Positions 54,946 to 64,000 of a stretch of DNA of 64,000 nucleotides are shown here, piece by piece. The position numbers and the translations under genes were made by a program. This DNA is from Eretmocerus hayati (Eukaryota > Arthropoda > Insecta > Hymenoptera > Aphelinidae): the NCBI GenBank assembly GCA_029851415.1, contig CM056744.1, forward strand, positions 70,302,172-70,366,171, read 5' to 3'. A model generated the notes under the pieces. That model did no database searches, was not told the origin of the DNA, and was given only the letters and a program-made list of their open reading frames with translations. Each line of letters starts with the position of its first letter. The stretch's first letter is position 1.

Positions 54946-55170
54946 GAATCACTTCGCAAAACTCGTGCTCCACGAATAATTCTTTGGGCTCAAAATCAAG
55001 TCCCACAACTTCTTTCCAACAAGCCATGGCAAAAGTCCGTGCGATGGAGTAGGTGCAGTAGCCAAGAGAGAGATCACGAGAATAGCTATTCGACGACCTT
55101 TTGATCAGCAAAATATAACGAATGCTCAAGAAATGTACGATGCTGTATGTAAAGCAATGAAAGGAATAAG
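54946..55170 (+). pseudogene. Transposase-like protein, core part 2 (SHGKSPCDG exon)
   Basis: The exon joins in phase after the intron 54823-54945 (acceptor TTCCACAG). It reads NHFAKLVLHE, then one in-frame TAA, then FGLKIKSHNFFPTSHGKSPC with DGVGAVAKREITRIAIRRPF following. FFATSHGKSPCDGVGG is the strongest signature of this family as I remember it. The exon ends near 55170 at GGAATAAG|GTAATT. Confidence 0.75.
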
Positions 55171-56882
55171 GTAATTCCTCTCCTGGAGAACCTTTGCCCT
55201 AGAACCAATCCAAGCTTTTAATGTGAATATATCTGGGGCGACAAAGGGCCAGAGGATAATAATCCCATCGATCCTCTTGCAGATTCTTATGGGTTTGTGC
55301 AACAGATGTTGACGCAGCAAACAAAAGATTGAAAAAAACCCAGGACAGCGTAGGTAAAATCCTCTTCTTTGATACAACCATCAAGACTGTGAGGTTTTGG
55401 ACATCACGAAAATCGAAACTCGTGGTTTATTTCGGAGAGACAATCAGTTTATCGAGAGTCAGATTCATCATACATCTTTTGATTAGTCAGAAGACTTCAC
55501 ACCAAAATCCCCCTCGTATTTTCATCAATTTCTGCTTTAGTCAAAATATTTCAGACAACTGTCTCGGATATATCTTGAAGGATCAAGATAAAAGTGTCTT
55601 CTCATCCAAAATATGACTTGGTCCACTCTGGCTTTCAACAACTCAATCATCACTCGGATTATCAGTAATCTAAAGTAGATGATATGGAACCGAAGCGATA
55701 TTCATCACGATTCTATGACCAAGTCCCGCCTTGTGAGTCGCCTAATCATCGGGTAAATCATCTACTTGTATAGATTCATTCATGATCAATGAGCTGTGAA
55801 TGATATTCATACATACCTGATATATTGTATCAGATGATTGTATGAAAAGGTGTAAGAAATGACTGCATAAAACAATTATAAAACAAATTTGTATACAATG
55901 GTCGAATTCGATGATATATTGATGAATTGCTCAGTTGGAATACAGGCTGTATCATATTGACCATAAAGTTCAATTTGTCTCGGTAGTGAACGAGTTGGTC
56001 ATGTTTTGTATCGCCCGAGCGTTTTGCGATAGGTGTACGCAGGCTTCACTATCACGGTTTTGTGTCATTCTTGCTTACCAAACCCATTACAAATCTGAGT
56101 CAAGCACGAAATGAAGGGCAAGTAGTAGTTAGTGATAAAGTCGATCTAAAACCGAGGATGTGCGAAGGATATGCACTTGAGGTTTATCTAGGTCTAGCGC
56201 CTACTAACTGCCCCCATGACCAGTGTTTTGACCCTGATTACTCGAGGAAAATTCATGAAAAAACATGGAAAATCGAGGATTTGCAGAAAAAAAATCATAT
56301 CTCAGACCCATGTGCAATAATCAAAACAAAAGTTTTTTGGTGGATTCCAGGCAATTTGAGGAGTATTTTCTCCAAGTTTCAGCTCGATCCGTGGTAGAAC
56401 GGACGTAGCTCACACTCATTTCGACCGATTTGGACGTTCGAAAGAGGGAATTGTAGGGCTTTTTGAGAGAGGGAAAACTCCTTCTCATACGTTGAAAAAT
56501 ATTGAGATGCGCACGAACGGCATCCATCTGAAAATGATCTAGAGATTGGGAAAAAGTACCTTCACATATGGTCGTATGGAGTAGGCGCATTTGATTTTGA
56601 GAGTATCGTATCTTCTTTCCCTGAAAGTTGACGCCGAAAACAGAAAATGTGACCAAGCAGACCTCGCTACGATGTTTTTGGTTGATTTGGTGATTTTCCA
56701 GAAAAAACGCTTAAAAGGGTCTTTTTCCAAACTTCACAAAATTCTAGCAGGCGTGAAAAATTCTTTCAGGGGCTGAAACTCTGGCAAAGTACTATTTTTG
56801 GTACCTACTTTCATGTAAAAAATTGGCGAAAAGATTCGCGAGGGTCGCCCGCGCGATTTGGCTGAAATATACTGATCTGACC

Positions 56883-56884
<2 letters not shown>
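55171..56884 (+). other. 3' part of the TIR element
   Basis: Possible C-terminal exon remnants occur at 55200-55370 (for example VDAANKRLKKTQDSV before a GTAG donor-like site). Beyond 55620 nothing coding is recognised; a frame at 56062-56397 has no motif. A GCGAGGGTCGCCCGCGCG stretch lies near 56838-56855. Confidence 0.35.
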
Positions 56885-56916
<32 letters not shown>

Positions 56917-57082
56917 TTTCTAACATGGGCCTATATAGGCAATGCTAATGTCATAGGCTGTAGCTCTGAAGGGGAGGCCCATTTGACAGAGTTGCGTTGG
57001 GTTCTTTATATTCTAGGTGGTACGAAAATGTAGAGAACTTTTGGTGAGATTTCAGGATCCGGAGACTCCGGACTCCCTTTGT
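56885..57082 (-). repeat. Right terminal inverted repeat
   Basis: It begins with a (TA)n run of about 29 bp and ends GGAGACTCCGGACTCCCTTTGT. It is the reverse complement of 50175-50340 apart from about 30 extra bases and scattered changes. Confidence 0.88.
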
Positions 57083-57239
57083 AAATTTAGCCACTTAGTG
57101 AGCGAATTTTGAAGGTATCCTAACTACCTACATGGTGTTTTGTTTCTGTTGGATGATACAAAATGAATGAAACGATGTATATTTACCATTTTAATATAGA
57201 ATAATCAAATCTGTGTGTTTGGGTTAGTGGAATGTGAAG

Positions 57240-57335
57240 TGCGGTAGTTGAATATGTATGTGTGTGAGTGAGTATTAGTGTGTGTGTGTGTGTGTGAGGG
57301 CATGTGTATGTGAGTGAGAGTGAGTGTGTGTGTAA
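57240..57335. repeat. (GT)n/(GTGA)n microsatellite
   Basis: TGTGTGTGTGTGTGTGTG around 57277-57295 is surrounded by GTGAGTGAGAGTGAGTG-type sequence. Overlapping His/Thr-rich frames on the minus strand come from the repeat. Confidence 0.9.
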
Positions 57336-57339
57336 ATGA

Positions 57340-58491
57340 GAACATTTTATGTCTATTAATTGATACAATTGGTGAATGATTCATTGAATGATATTTTAAT
57401 GCGACTACTAATCGGATGATCAATGTAATCACTTACCAGGGCACCTTTCTGTGATGAACTTCGATTGCCCCCGCATCATCTGGAGTTTGGCTCCTGAAGT
57501 GACTCCCCATCTATCAGGGGCATCATCGACCTCTTCTACGATGGTTTGAGACGGACTGGTGCTATATTCCAATGGATAATAAATCATCTCTCTATCATTC
57601 GCATATACTCTTCCACATTTTCATGTTTACCAAGGATACTCTCCCAAGATTCCAGTCAACGATATTTTCATGGGATGATTCCACCGTATGATTTCATCAG
57701 TATACTCCCCAGCGATCTGCAATGACCAGCACAGCTCACTTCACGACCTATCTGTCTCACTTTTTTCCCACCTTTATCAATGAGTGCCAGTGAGACAGCA
57801 CGATGTCGAGCTTGGACAGTTCAGACCGCTGGGGAGTGTACAACAATTCCTCATCGACGGATCTCTATCAAAACAGTGTCGCTAACAGACCGCAAGAACA
57901 AGAATCAATCTGTTTTTGCATGTTCTCAAGTACGGCGAAATCATCTTGCATCTGTCCATTGCTGCCAGACTCCTGGGAATTTAGTCGCAGCAAACGGCGG
58001 ACATCCCGATTTCATTCTCATCTTCATTCTATCTCATTCGATCAACACGGACGAGTTTGCCCGATACGCATTCATATCAAAACAATGGCTGGCCGAATCC
58101 ATGTAAGATCAGGCAGCGAGAAAAGTTGAGGTCAGGGGATCTTTCTGCCGATGGAGTATATCATCCTTGAGACAAAATGAGGAGAAACGTATTCTTTTGT
58201 TCGGCCTAAATCGATTCCCTGTCAGAGCTACGCGAATTTGGAAATCGAGAGCTGCAGAATCAATTTTAGAGAAACTGACACTTTAAAGTCAGTAAAAATG
58301 CAATAACTCCTATGCAACTTTGGATATTCAGCTGAATCTTGTTGGATATAGTTACTAGGTAGATGTTGCATGCAAATTCATACTAATTGAGTTGGAATCG
58401 CCTTTCGGCTCCGAAAAAACACGTTTTCTAGGAAAAATTAAAAAAAATTTATCACTCAAACACACCATAGCGAATTTCCTTCTGAATTTTT
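57340..58491. other. No gene assigned
   Basis: Two frames of 108 codons overlap at 57780-58129 in different phases on the same strand. Neither shows a motif, and at most one could be real. The rest is AT-rich. Confidence 0.3.
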
Positions 58492-58986
58492 TTGGGGGTA
58501 TTCGATTACTTGACGTTCCAGAGACTAATCTCAGAGTCGGCGCTCAAAGCCCCAGATGCCCAAAAACGATATTCTCTGGAAAAATTTTTTTTATTGTCTC
58601 AAATAGGTTCTGACATCTTTCAAATAATGAATATCAGCTGGAAAGTAGCACCTACAGAGTACAGTGTCTACAAATATGTACAGAGACTCATTCCCTCCAA
58701 CTTATCTCGCACAAAAAGTAAGTACAGTGCCCAAGCTTGTTGGAAGTGCTATATGAGCAAAAATGTTTTCAGTCTCATATCCTCGCCAGTGGTGAATAAC
58801 ACTTACCGGAAAATCGTAGACATAGAGGAAATGTGTATCTTCCCCCCTCCCTTTTCACTTCTTCCAAAAGTCTCACTTGGCGAGTATGACCATCTTTCCC
58901 CTCTGAAATTTTATTTAGCATCAGAATATGAATTTCAATTCTTGAGAGTCATGAGATCAGGAAAAACATGTCGAGTAACTATTTAG
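58492..58986 (+). CDS. Unrecognised 164-codon frame
   Basis: An open frame with a fairly ordinary composition and a possible Cys-containing stretch (SKYSAQACWKCYMSKNVF). I do not recognise a family. Its last third (from about 58843) overlaps the left arm of a long inverted repeat, which argues that at least that part is repeat-derived. It may be a chance frame. No splice or start context stands out. Confidence 0.2.
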   Translation: MGVFDYLTFQRLISESALKAPDAQKRYSLEKFFLLSQIGSDIFQIMNISWKVAPTEYSVYKYVQRLIPSNLSRTKSKYSAQACWKCYMSKNVFSLISSPVVNNTYRKIVDIEEMCIFPPPFSLLPKVSLGEYDHLSPLKFYLASEYEFQFLRVMRSGKTCRVTI

Positions 58987-59870
58987 CAGAATCTAAACGT
59001 GGAAGAAATGAAAAGAGAATGAAAATAGTATATTATGATACAAGGGCGCAAATGATGGTTTTCGCACTTCGAGTGACTTTTTTAGGCCCCAGCCGCAGGC
59101 GAGGGTGTAAATAGTCACGAGAAAGCGGGAACCATTGCGCCCGAGTGTCACACTATGGTTTTTGATCTTCTGTGAGCAAATGAAAAGTGGAAAACAGTGT
59201 GCAAATGACTCATTTGCGCACATACGATCTAAGATACTAATTTCAATTCTTGAGAGTCGCGAGATCAAGAGAAGTATGTCGAGTAATAGTTTCGCAGAAT
59301 CTTGACGTGAAATGCATGGATGAGGATTGATAGAATCACAATCTGATTTTTTCGGTAATTTTGGATCAACTTGAGTCACTCACCATCTCTACTGATATAT
59401 TGAGGATCATCATCTATTTAGACCCATGGGAATAAAACGGGAACCAGAAGATTCAATTCAGCACTGATCGCTTTAGTTCAGTTTTCTCCCCATGGGTCTA
59501 AATAGATGATAATTCTCAATGTATCAGTAGAGATGGTGAGTAACTCAAGTGGAGTCAAAATCACCGGAAGAATCAAATTGTGATTCTATCAATCCTTGTC
59601 CATGCGTTTCACGTTAAGATTCTGCAAAACAATCACTCGACCTACTTTTCTTGATCTCACGACTCTCAAGGATTGAAATTACTATTTTTCATTCTATTTT
59701 TATTCGTTTCACGATCAGATTTTGCTGAATAGCTCAACATGTTTTCTCTCATCTCATGAATCTTAAGAATTGAAATTCATATTTTGATCTCAGATAAAAT
59801 TTCAGAGGGAAAGGATGGCCATACTCGCCAAGTTAGACTTTTGGAGAAAGTGAAGTGGGGGGGGGGAGAA
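58843..59870. mobile_element. Long foldback element, interrupted by a MITE
   Basis: 58843-59029 pairs with 59690-59870 (TCACTTGGCGAGTATGACCA against TGGCCATACTCGCCAAGTT). 59237-59430 pairs with 59480-59690 (CCATCTCTACTGATATATTG against ATGTATCAGTAGAGATGG; TAGACCCATGGG against CCCATGGGTCTA). The left arm therefore has an extra ~207 bp (59030-59236), the inserted MITE. Confidence 0.85.
59030..59236. mobile_element. MITE with GATACAAGGGCGCAAATGA ends
   Basis: The left end is TATGATACAAGGGCGCAAAT; the right end, inverted, is GATCGTATGTGCGCAAATGA. It lies inside the left arm of the foldback element and shares its outer sequence with the element at 62556-62673. Confidence 0.7.
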
Positions 59871-61676
59871 GATTTCAACACTTGGCTATGGTAATGACTA
59901 AATATTCTCAGATTGAAAAACATGCTGTAAATAGTAGTACGTAGGAAAAAACAAAAAGCTCTGTGTATCTCATCCATAAAAATTATTCTTTTAATGAACC
60001 CTAGTGTGCTTAATTCTAAGATGAACATTTTCTGATCATGAGCAAAGAAAAATCTGGAGAAGTACATCTCTGTACTTTTGATAGCAAGACTTGCAATAAG
60101 TTCATGAAATTCACTTGAGTTGATGCGGAGACTCCTAACCCAAGAGAGAATTCTTCGATCACGAGGAACTTTTAGATTGTGGAAATTCCCTACATGAGCT
60201 CGTTCATCCACTCTTCAGCAAGAAAGGATGCTGACTATCAAAGTGAAAAACCAATGATTAATTGATGAATAGAAATAGAATGATGACACTGCATTTGTCA
60301 CCCAATATTTCTCATGAACAAAAAGCTAAAACACATTCCATCTAGGGCATTGGTAATTCGTAACATATCAAGAAATTGGAGCAATCCGTGCAAACTCATT
60401 CTGAAGGAAATGAATGTTCAACAGCATTATGTGATGTCTGTTTAGATTCGTGATAAAATGATCCTCAAGATACATCCGGATGGATGTATGGATCCAGATT
60501 GTTCAGTGATTGAATTCTCAACCAATAACTCTTTCAATTTGAACTCACCAATTCCCACCAAGAGCATGAATGTGCCTTTCCTTCTCCATGATACTCTTGG
60601 TAGAACAGATGAACCCTGTAGAACTTCCTAAAACTAGTCAGAAATCAACCTATGCCATCATGCTCTCACAGTATATGACAAGAATGTGAGTGGTACACCC
60701 AAAAAAGTAAAATCCGTATACCGTATGAGTGAGAGTCTAGCTGAGACTTTCGGATTTAAAGTATTACGTAATGGAGGTATGTTATCCAAAAGTAACCAGA
60801 GCAGCACCAGAGATCAGTGTTTATATTCCACAACTGTTCTTGGAGAGTCGTCAATTGGACTGACCTGTGTCACAACATCTAAATGTGAGAGACTATCTCT
60901 CTCGATGTATTGGACATTAACAGATTTGTATTGAGACACGGAAAGAAACACAAAGGATATTCCATTGGTTTCACTCTTGTCCAACTAGATTGGTTTGCGA
61001 TGAACTTTTCTTTGGAACGCACAATTGATAGCTTCAGTGTTGGGTCTGTTTGAAGTATTGAGGAAACTCAAAGTCAATACGCTGCTGAAATGTAGATTGA
61101 TACTGGCACTCATTTTCCTCACGACCAAACCCTAAGTTCTTCAGAATTTTTGAAGATCAATCCTTGACACTGCACAACAGCAAGAATGACACACATCTTG
61201 ACCTTTGGCTTGTTATTCTTATATCACTCCAGACAAAAAACACACAACAATAGGTGGCTCTTATTCCTCCAACAACCACGGTCGGCATAAATTGGCATTC
61301 TACCTCTGCTGTTATCTCTACATAATATAATCAAAATAGTCGAAAAAGTTACAACATGTTACTGCTGGAGCAGAATAACGCCATCTGCTACACACGCGTG
61401 GCCGCATCAAAATATCACCCGGTCTCGCGGTCGACCATCCCGCGTGGTTGACATCAACAATCGATTGTGTTCGACTTCGAATGTCTTGACGCAGCTGGAA
61501 TCTTGACGCGAAAAAATTGGGGAGGGTCGGAATTAGTGAGCAAAATATTTTGGCACTAAACGCAGTCAGTGGAAAAATGACTTGCCGATATCCTTATTGA
61601 GGAGCAAAATAACGGGTTCAGAGGGATTGAGACCGCCCTGAACCCGGAAAAGCATGGAATAAGTAAAATCGAAAAG
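59871..61676. other. Long stretch without an assigned gene
   Basis: A minus-strand frame of 144 codons (59777-60211) overlaps the foldback arm and has no motif. A plus frame at 60686-60934 (82 codons) is not recognised. Ser/Lys-rich short peptides around 60300-60700 are reminiscent of the flanks of the transposase-like gene, but I could not confirm this. Confidence 0.3.
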
Positions 61677-61985
61677 ATGCGTGAGGTTAAAACGGCCCAA
61701 CTCAGCGTATATAAGGCACGGTGCGCGCGCTCTTTTTCTTGCTCACATGTTCTTCTCTCTCATAAATTCGTCAGCAAGGCGCTGTCGCGCCTTTTGATAG
61801 ACCATCGTAATGTGAGCGATGGGATAGGTGGTCTAGTAAAACATTATGCTTTAACTCATAATCTGAAAAGTATTCCTCTAGAGTCTATCGATTGCGCACA
61901 GACATTTGTTGAGAAAGTTAAGAACTACACAGATGCTATGACAATGCCCCATATGAATGCCTCAGATCTGATGGAACTCGATTGA
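61677..61985 (+). pseudogene. Fragment of a second transposase-like gene
   Basis: The middle of this 102-codon frame reads DHRNVSDGIGGLVKHYALTH and IDCAQTFVEKVKNYTDAM. The pattern H-x-x-x-SDGIGG-x-VK resembles the SHGKSPCDGVGA-x-AK signature at 54946-55170. It is probably the same protein region of another, diverged element. Only this exon-sized piece is visible; the first 40 residues do not match anything I know. The stop at 61983-61985 follows LMELD. Confidence 0.5.
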
Positions 61986-62555
61986 AAAAAAGCTAAGTGG
62001 GAGAGTGTACCACCTTCCCATGGCATCCGGACTCTCATAGCTGGCGAAATCAGGTTTCAGCTGATGGTCAAAAGAAGCTGAGGATGTCCAGAACTGCTGA
62101 ACATGCATGAGAGGATCTGCATCTTGAATGATGTTTAGGAATATGTAATCATTACATTCACGATCATCATTATATGTACGAATCTTTGGCGAATACACTT
62201 CGAACGTTGTGCCAGGTAATGCACGTCGTTTTTGTTCATGTTCGTCCATACAACGTTCGTCTCGTCCACATTACTATGGCCTACACACATTTACTCTACG
62301 TCTACGATTTTCCAGTCAGTGTTGTTCACCACCAGCAGAGATATGAGGATGGAAACATTTTTGCTCACAGCACTTTTAACAAGCTTGGGCACTGTGCTTA
62401 CTCTCTGTGCAAGATGAGTTGGAAGGAATGAGTCTCTGTACATATTTGCAGGTGCTGTACTCTGTAGGTACTACTTTTCAGCCAATATTCATCATTTGAA
62501 TGATGCCAGAACCTATTTGAGCCAATAAACATTTTTTCCCGGAAAAATAGATATT
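61986..62555. other. No gene seen
   Basis: Overlapping frames on both strands (61962-62431) have no recognisable motifs. AATAAAC at 62525 is a possible polyadenylation-like site. Confidence 0.3.
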
Positions 62556-62673
62556 TACGATACAAGGGGGAAAAGTGCCACTTTTTGGCACGGCGTGAAG
62601 TTAGCGCCCGAGCGCTTGCGCGAGGGAGCTAAACGCCGTGCCGATGAGTGGCATTTTTGCCCCGTGTATCGTA
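62556..62673. mobile_element. 118-bp foldback MITE, TACGATACAAGGGG ends
   Basis: The left arm TACGATACAAGGGGGAAAAG and the right arm (inverted) TACGATACACGGGGCAAAAA continue into GTGCCAC and GGCACGGCG on both sides. Arms of about 40 bp fold around a CGCCCGAGCGCTTGCGCGAG centre. Confidence 0.9.
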
Positions 62674-64000
62674 CTCTATTTTTTGGCACGTGTGCCCCTA
62701 TACGTTTTGGAGGAAGCGGGGTGGTACGGGGGGGGGGGGCAAGCAACTGAAAAAAATACTCCGTTAGCGCCTCAAAATCCGTATCTATACGATCATCATC
62801 GGCTTGCATCAAACGCGAGCGCGAGCATGTAAACTAGAGATGTAAACAATGCGACCGCGCGAAGCAGAAGACACGACGTGCAGAAGACGCATATGCTGCT
62901 GCTCTGGCTGCACCAAAAAGCGACCGGCCAGCTCGTGACTCCTCGCGAGACAAGCAGTACAGTGCTCAAGTCATGTTCGATTTATCGTAACACAATAGTG
63001 ATTTCTGAGATTTTGGTGCTTCCCGATGTCATATCACGATCATTCGCGAGTGTCTGCACGTTCCGATGCACTGCAGCAAACACAGCAAACGCGCGCGTTT
63101 TTGACAACGAGTCACTCGTGGCCAACTTTGCACCGTGCATTAGAATGAGCGACTAACCTTTGCAAATCATTCGGTGTTCACTCGCTTCCCGGAGTTTTTT
63201 TCGATCGCCAGGAGCTCCTGAATGTGTTTTTTGTTATCATTCTGCATAACGATTTTTGTGCCAATGATTTTGACTTCTAAAATCAGTCAGTGAAGCATCT
63301 CCGATAAAGTAAATTCCACGACCCCGGCGGCCATTGACCGTGCCGTAAAGTCCTACTTTTGCTTCACGCTAAGCGTGCGTAAAGATAGGCTAAAGGGCAC
63401 CTAGTGCTGAAAATTTTTTTTTGGTCATCTAGAACTCTTAAAGCCGACTCTAAAAGTACTCTCTGAAACATCATGTCATCAAATACTGCCGAATTTCACT
63501 AAGGAAATTCACGATGGTGTTTTTGAGTAATCAAAGTTGTACCCACTGTACCAAAGTTACCCAATTTGACGATAGCAACTCTTTCAGACAATAATAGACA
63601 CGTGATTCCACTCCAGATATTTCATGCAAGACACAATTCATTTTTGTCATTAGGGATTGAGTTGACGCATCATATCTGTGATAAGAATTTGTAACTGAGG
63701 TTAACCTTGACCAAATAATTCCGGTACTTTTATTTCCAAACGTGGACATTCCCGTATAATTTCCTATATGAAAGCGAGTAAAATACTGATTGTTAATAAT
63801 TGAGCATATGTATGAAACTGTATTCTTGTGTTTTTGCCAGCAGACAGAATGAAGGTTTATCTTATCTTATCTTATCTTAACCATACCATATTCTTTCACT
63901 GTCTCCATTAGATGATCCATTTTGAAATTATCTTCAGATGAGATTCAACAAAATTAGATCTCAGAACTATTTCAATTTCTGCTTTTAGAAATTCAACAGA
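62674..64000. other. Right end of the window, no gene
   Basis: It contains a G-run (62731-62739) and short frames without motifs. A (TTATC)n microsatellite at 63848-63873 could be the tail of a LINE whose body is not recognisable. Nothing else is supported. Confidence 0.4.
63848..63873. repeat. (TTATC)n microsatellite
   Basis: TTATCTTATCTTATCTTATC, about five units of a 5-bp word. Confidence 0.92.

Larger units (their letters stand above)
50175..57082 (+). mobile_element. 6.9-kb TIR element with an uncharacterised transposase-like gene
   Basis: Terminal inverted repeats lie at 50175-50340 and 56885-57082. The left end is ACAAGGAGAGTCCGGAGTCT and the right end, inverted, is ACAAAGGGAGTCCGGAGTCT. 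Each repeat ends internally in a (TA)n run. The interior holds plus-strand exons of a transposase-like protein and a nested ~1.0-kb MITE. A clean target duplication was not identified. Confidence 0.75.

Noticed and set aside
57183..57432. His/Thr-rich minus-strand proteins
   Set aside because: They are produced by the GT/GTGA microsatellite.
57780..58129. Two 108-codon proteins
   Set aside because: They overlap in different frames of the same strand and neither has a recognisable motif.

Overview
This window looks like a piece of an arthropod, probably insect, nuclear genome made almost entirely of transposable elements and their debris. The evidence is AT-rich sequence, GT-AG introns inside broken coding regions, a TCAGT initiator downstream of TATA boxes, BEL/Pao, Jockey/CR1-like, Helitron and CACTA-type elements, tRNA-derived SINEs and many foldback elements. 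I found no convincing host gene, no true tRNA or rRNA gene, and no bacterial features. The species cannot be named from the sequence.

Layout. 1-2950: a segment bounded by ~106-bp inverted repeats that holds a CACTA/EnSpm-type transposase reading frame on the minus strand. 2996-3140: a CCGGCC-rich minisatellite. 3554-12120: a large decayed Helitron. Its Rep-helicase lies on the minus strand, broken by two in-frame stops and three frameshifts, and it is accompanied by two convergent intron-containing OB-fold (RPA-like) genes. One of these is split by a 210-bp MITE with a perfect 8-bp target duplication. 14040-20730: a CAGCCY minisatellite several kilobases long, invaded by a 5'-truncated LINE. 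The LINE reverse transcriptase is itself split by a 1227-bp probable solo LTR, and about 1.3 kb of array plus LINE is duplicated 4780 bp downstream. 21140-21531: the C-terminal scrap of a second Helitron helicase. 22540-26640: a degenerate BEL/Pao element on the minus strand.

26765-28826: a perfect 36-bp palindrome, a 432-bp inverted-repeat element and a 1.1-kb Tc1/mariner-like foldback. 29900-32120: degenerate tandem arrays with periods of about 150, 173 and 69 bp. 32460-45610: dispersed copies of a ~430-bp repeat, two tRNA-derived SINEs, a nested palindrome complex (38175-42783) and a second LTR-like promoter region (43130-44600). 46387-49345: a Jockey-like LINE split by a 737-bp DNA element. 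50175-57082: a 6.9-kb element with ~165-bp terminal inverted repeats and a multi-exon gene of an uncharacterised transposase-like family. 58490-64000: more inverted repeats, a second fragment of that transposase-like family (61677-61985) and two MITEs with shared ends.

The most unusual signals are two regulatory-looking arrays. Upstream of the TATA box at 16595 there are 12 imperfect dyads of the form GTAACG-N8-CGTTAC, each with exactly 15 bp between half-site starts. Upstream of a related promoter at 44259 there are six dyads TGTAC-N12-GTACA, with 16-17 bp between half-site starts. The transcribed regions below the two promoters are similar, but the half-site differs. The second notable item is the 50175-57082 element, which appears to tie an uncharacterised gene family to a terminal-inverted-repeat transposon.
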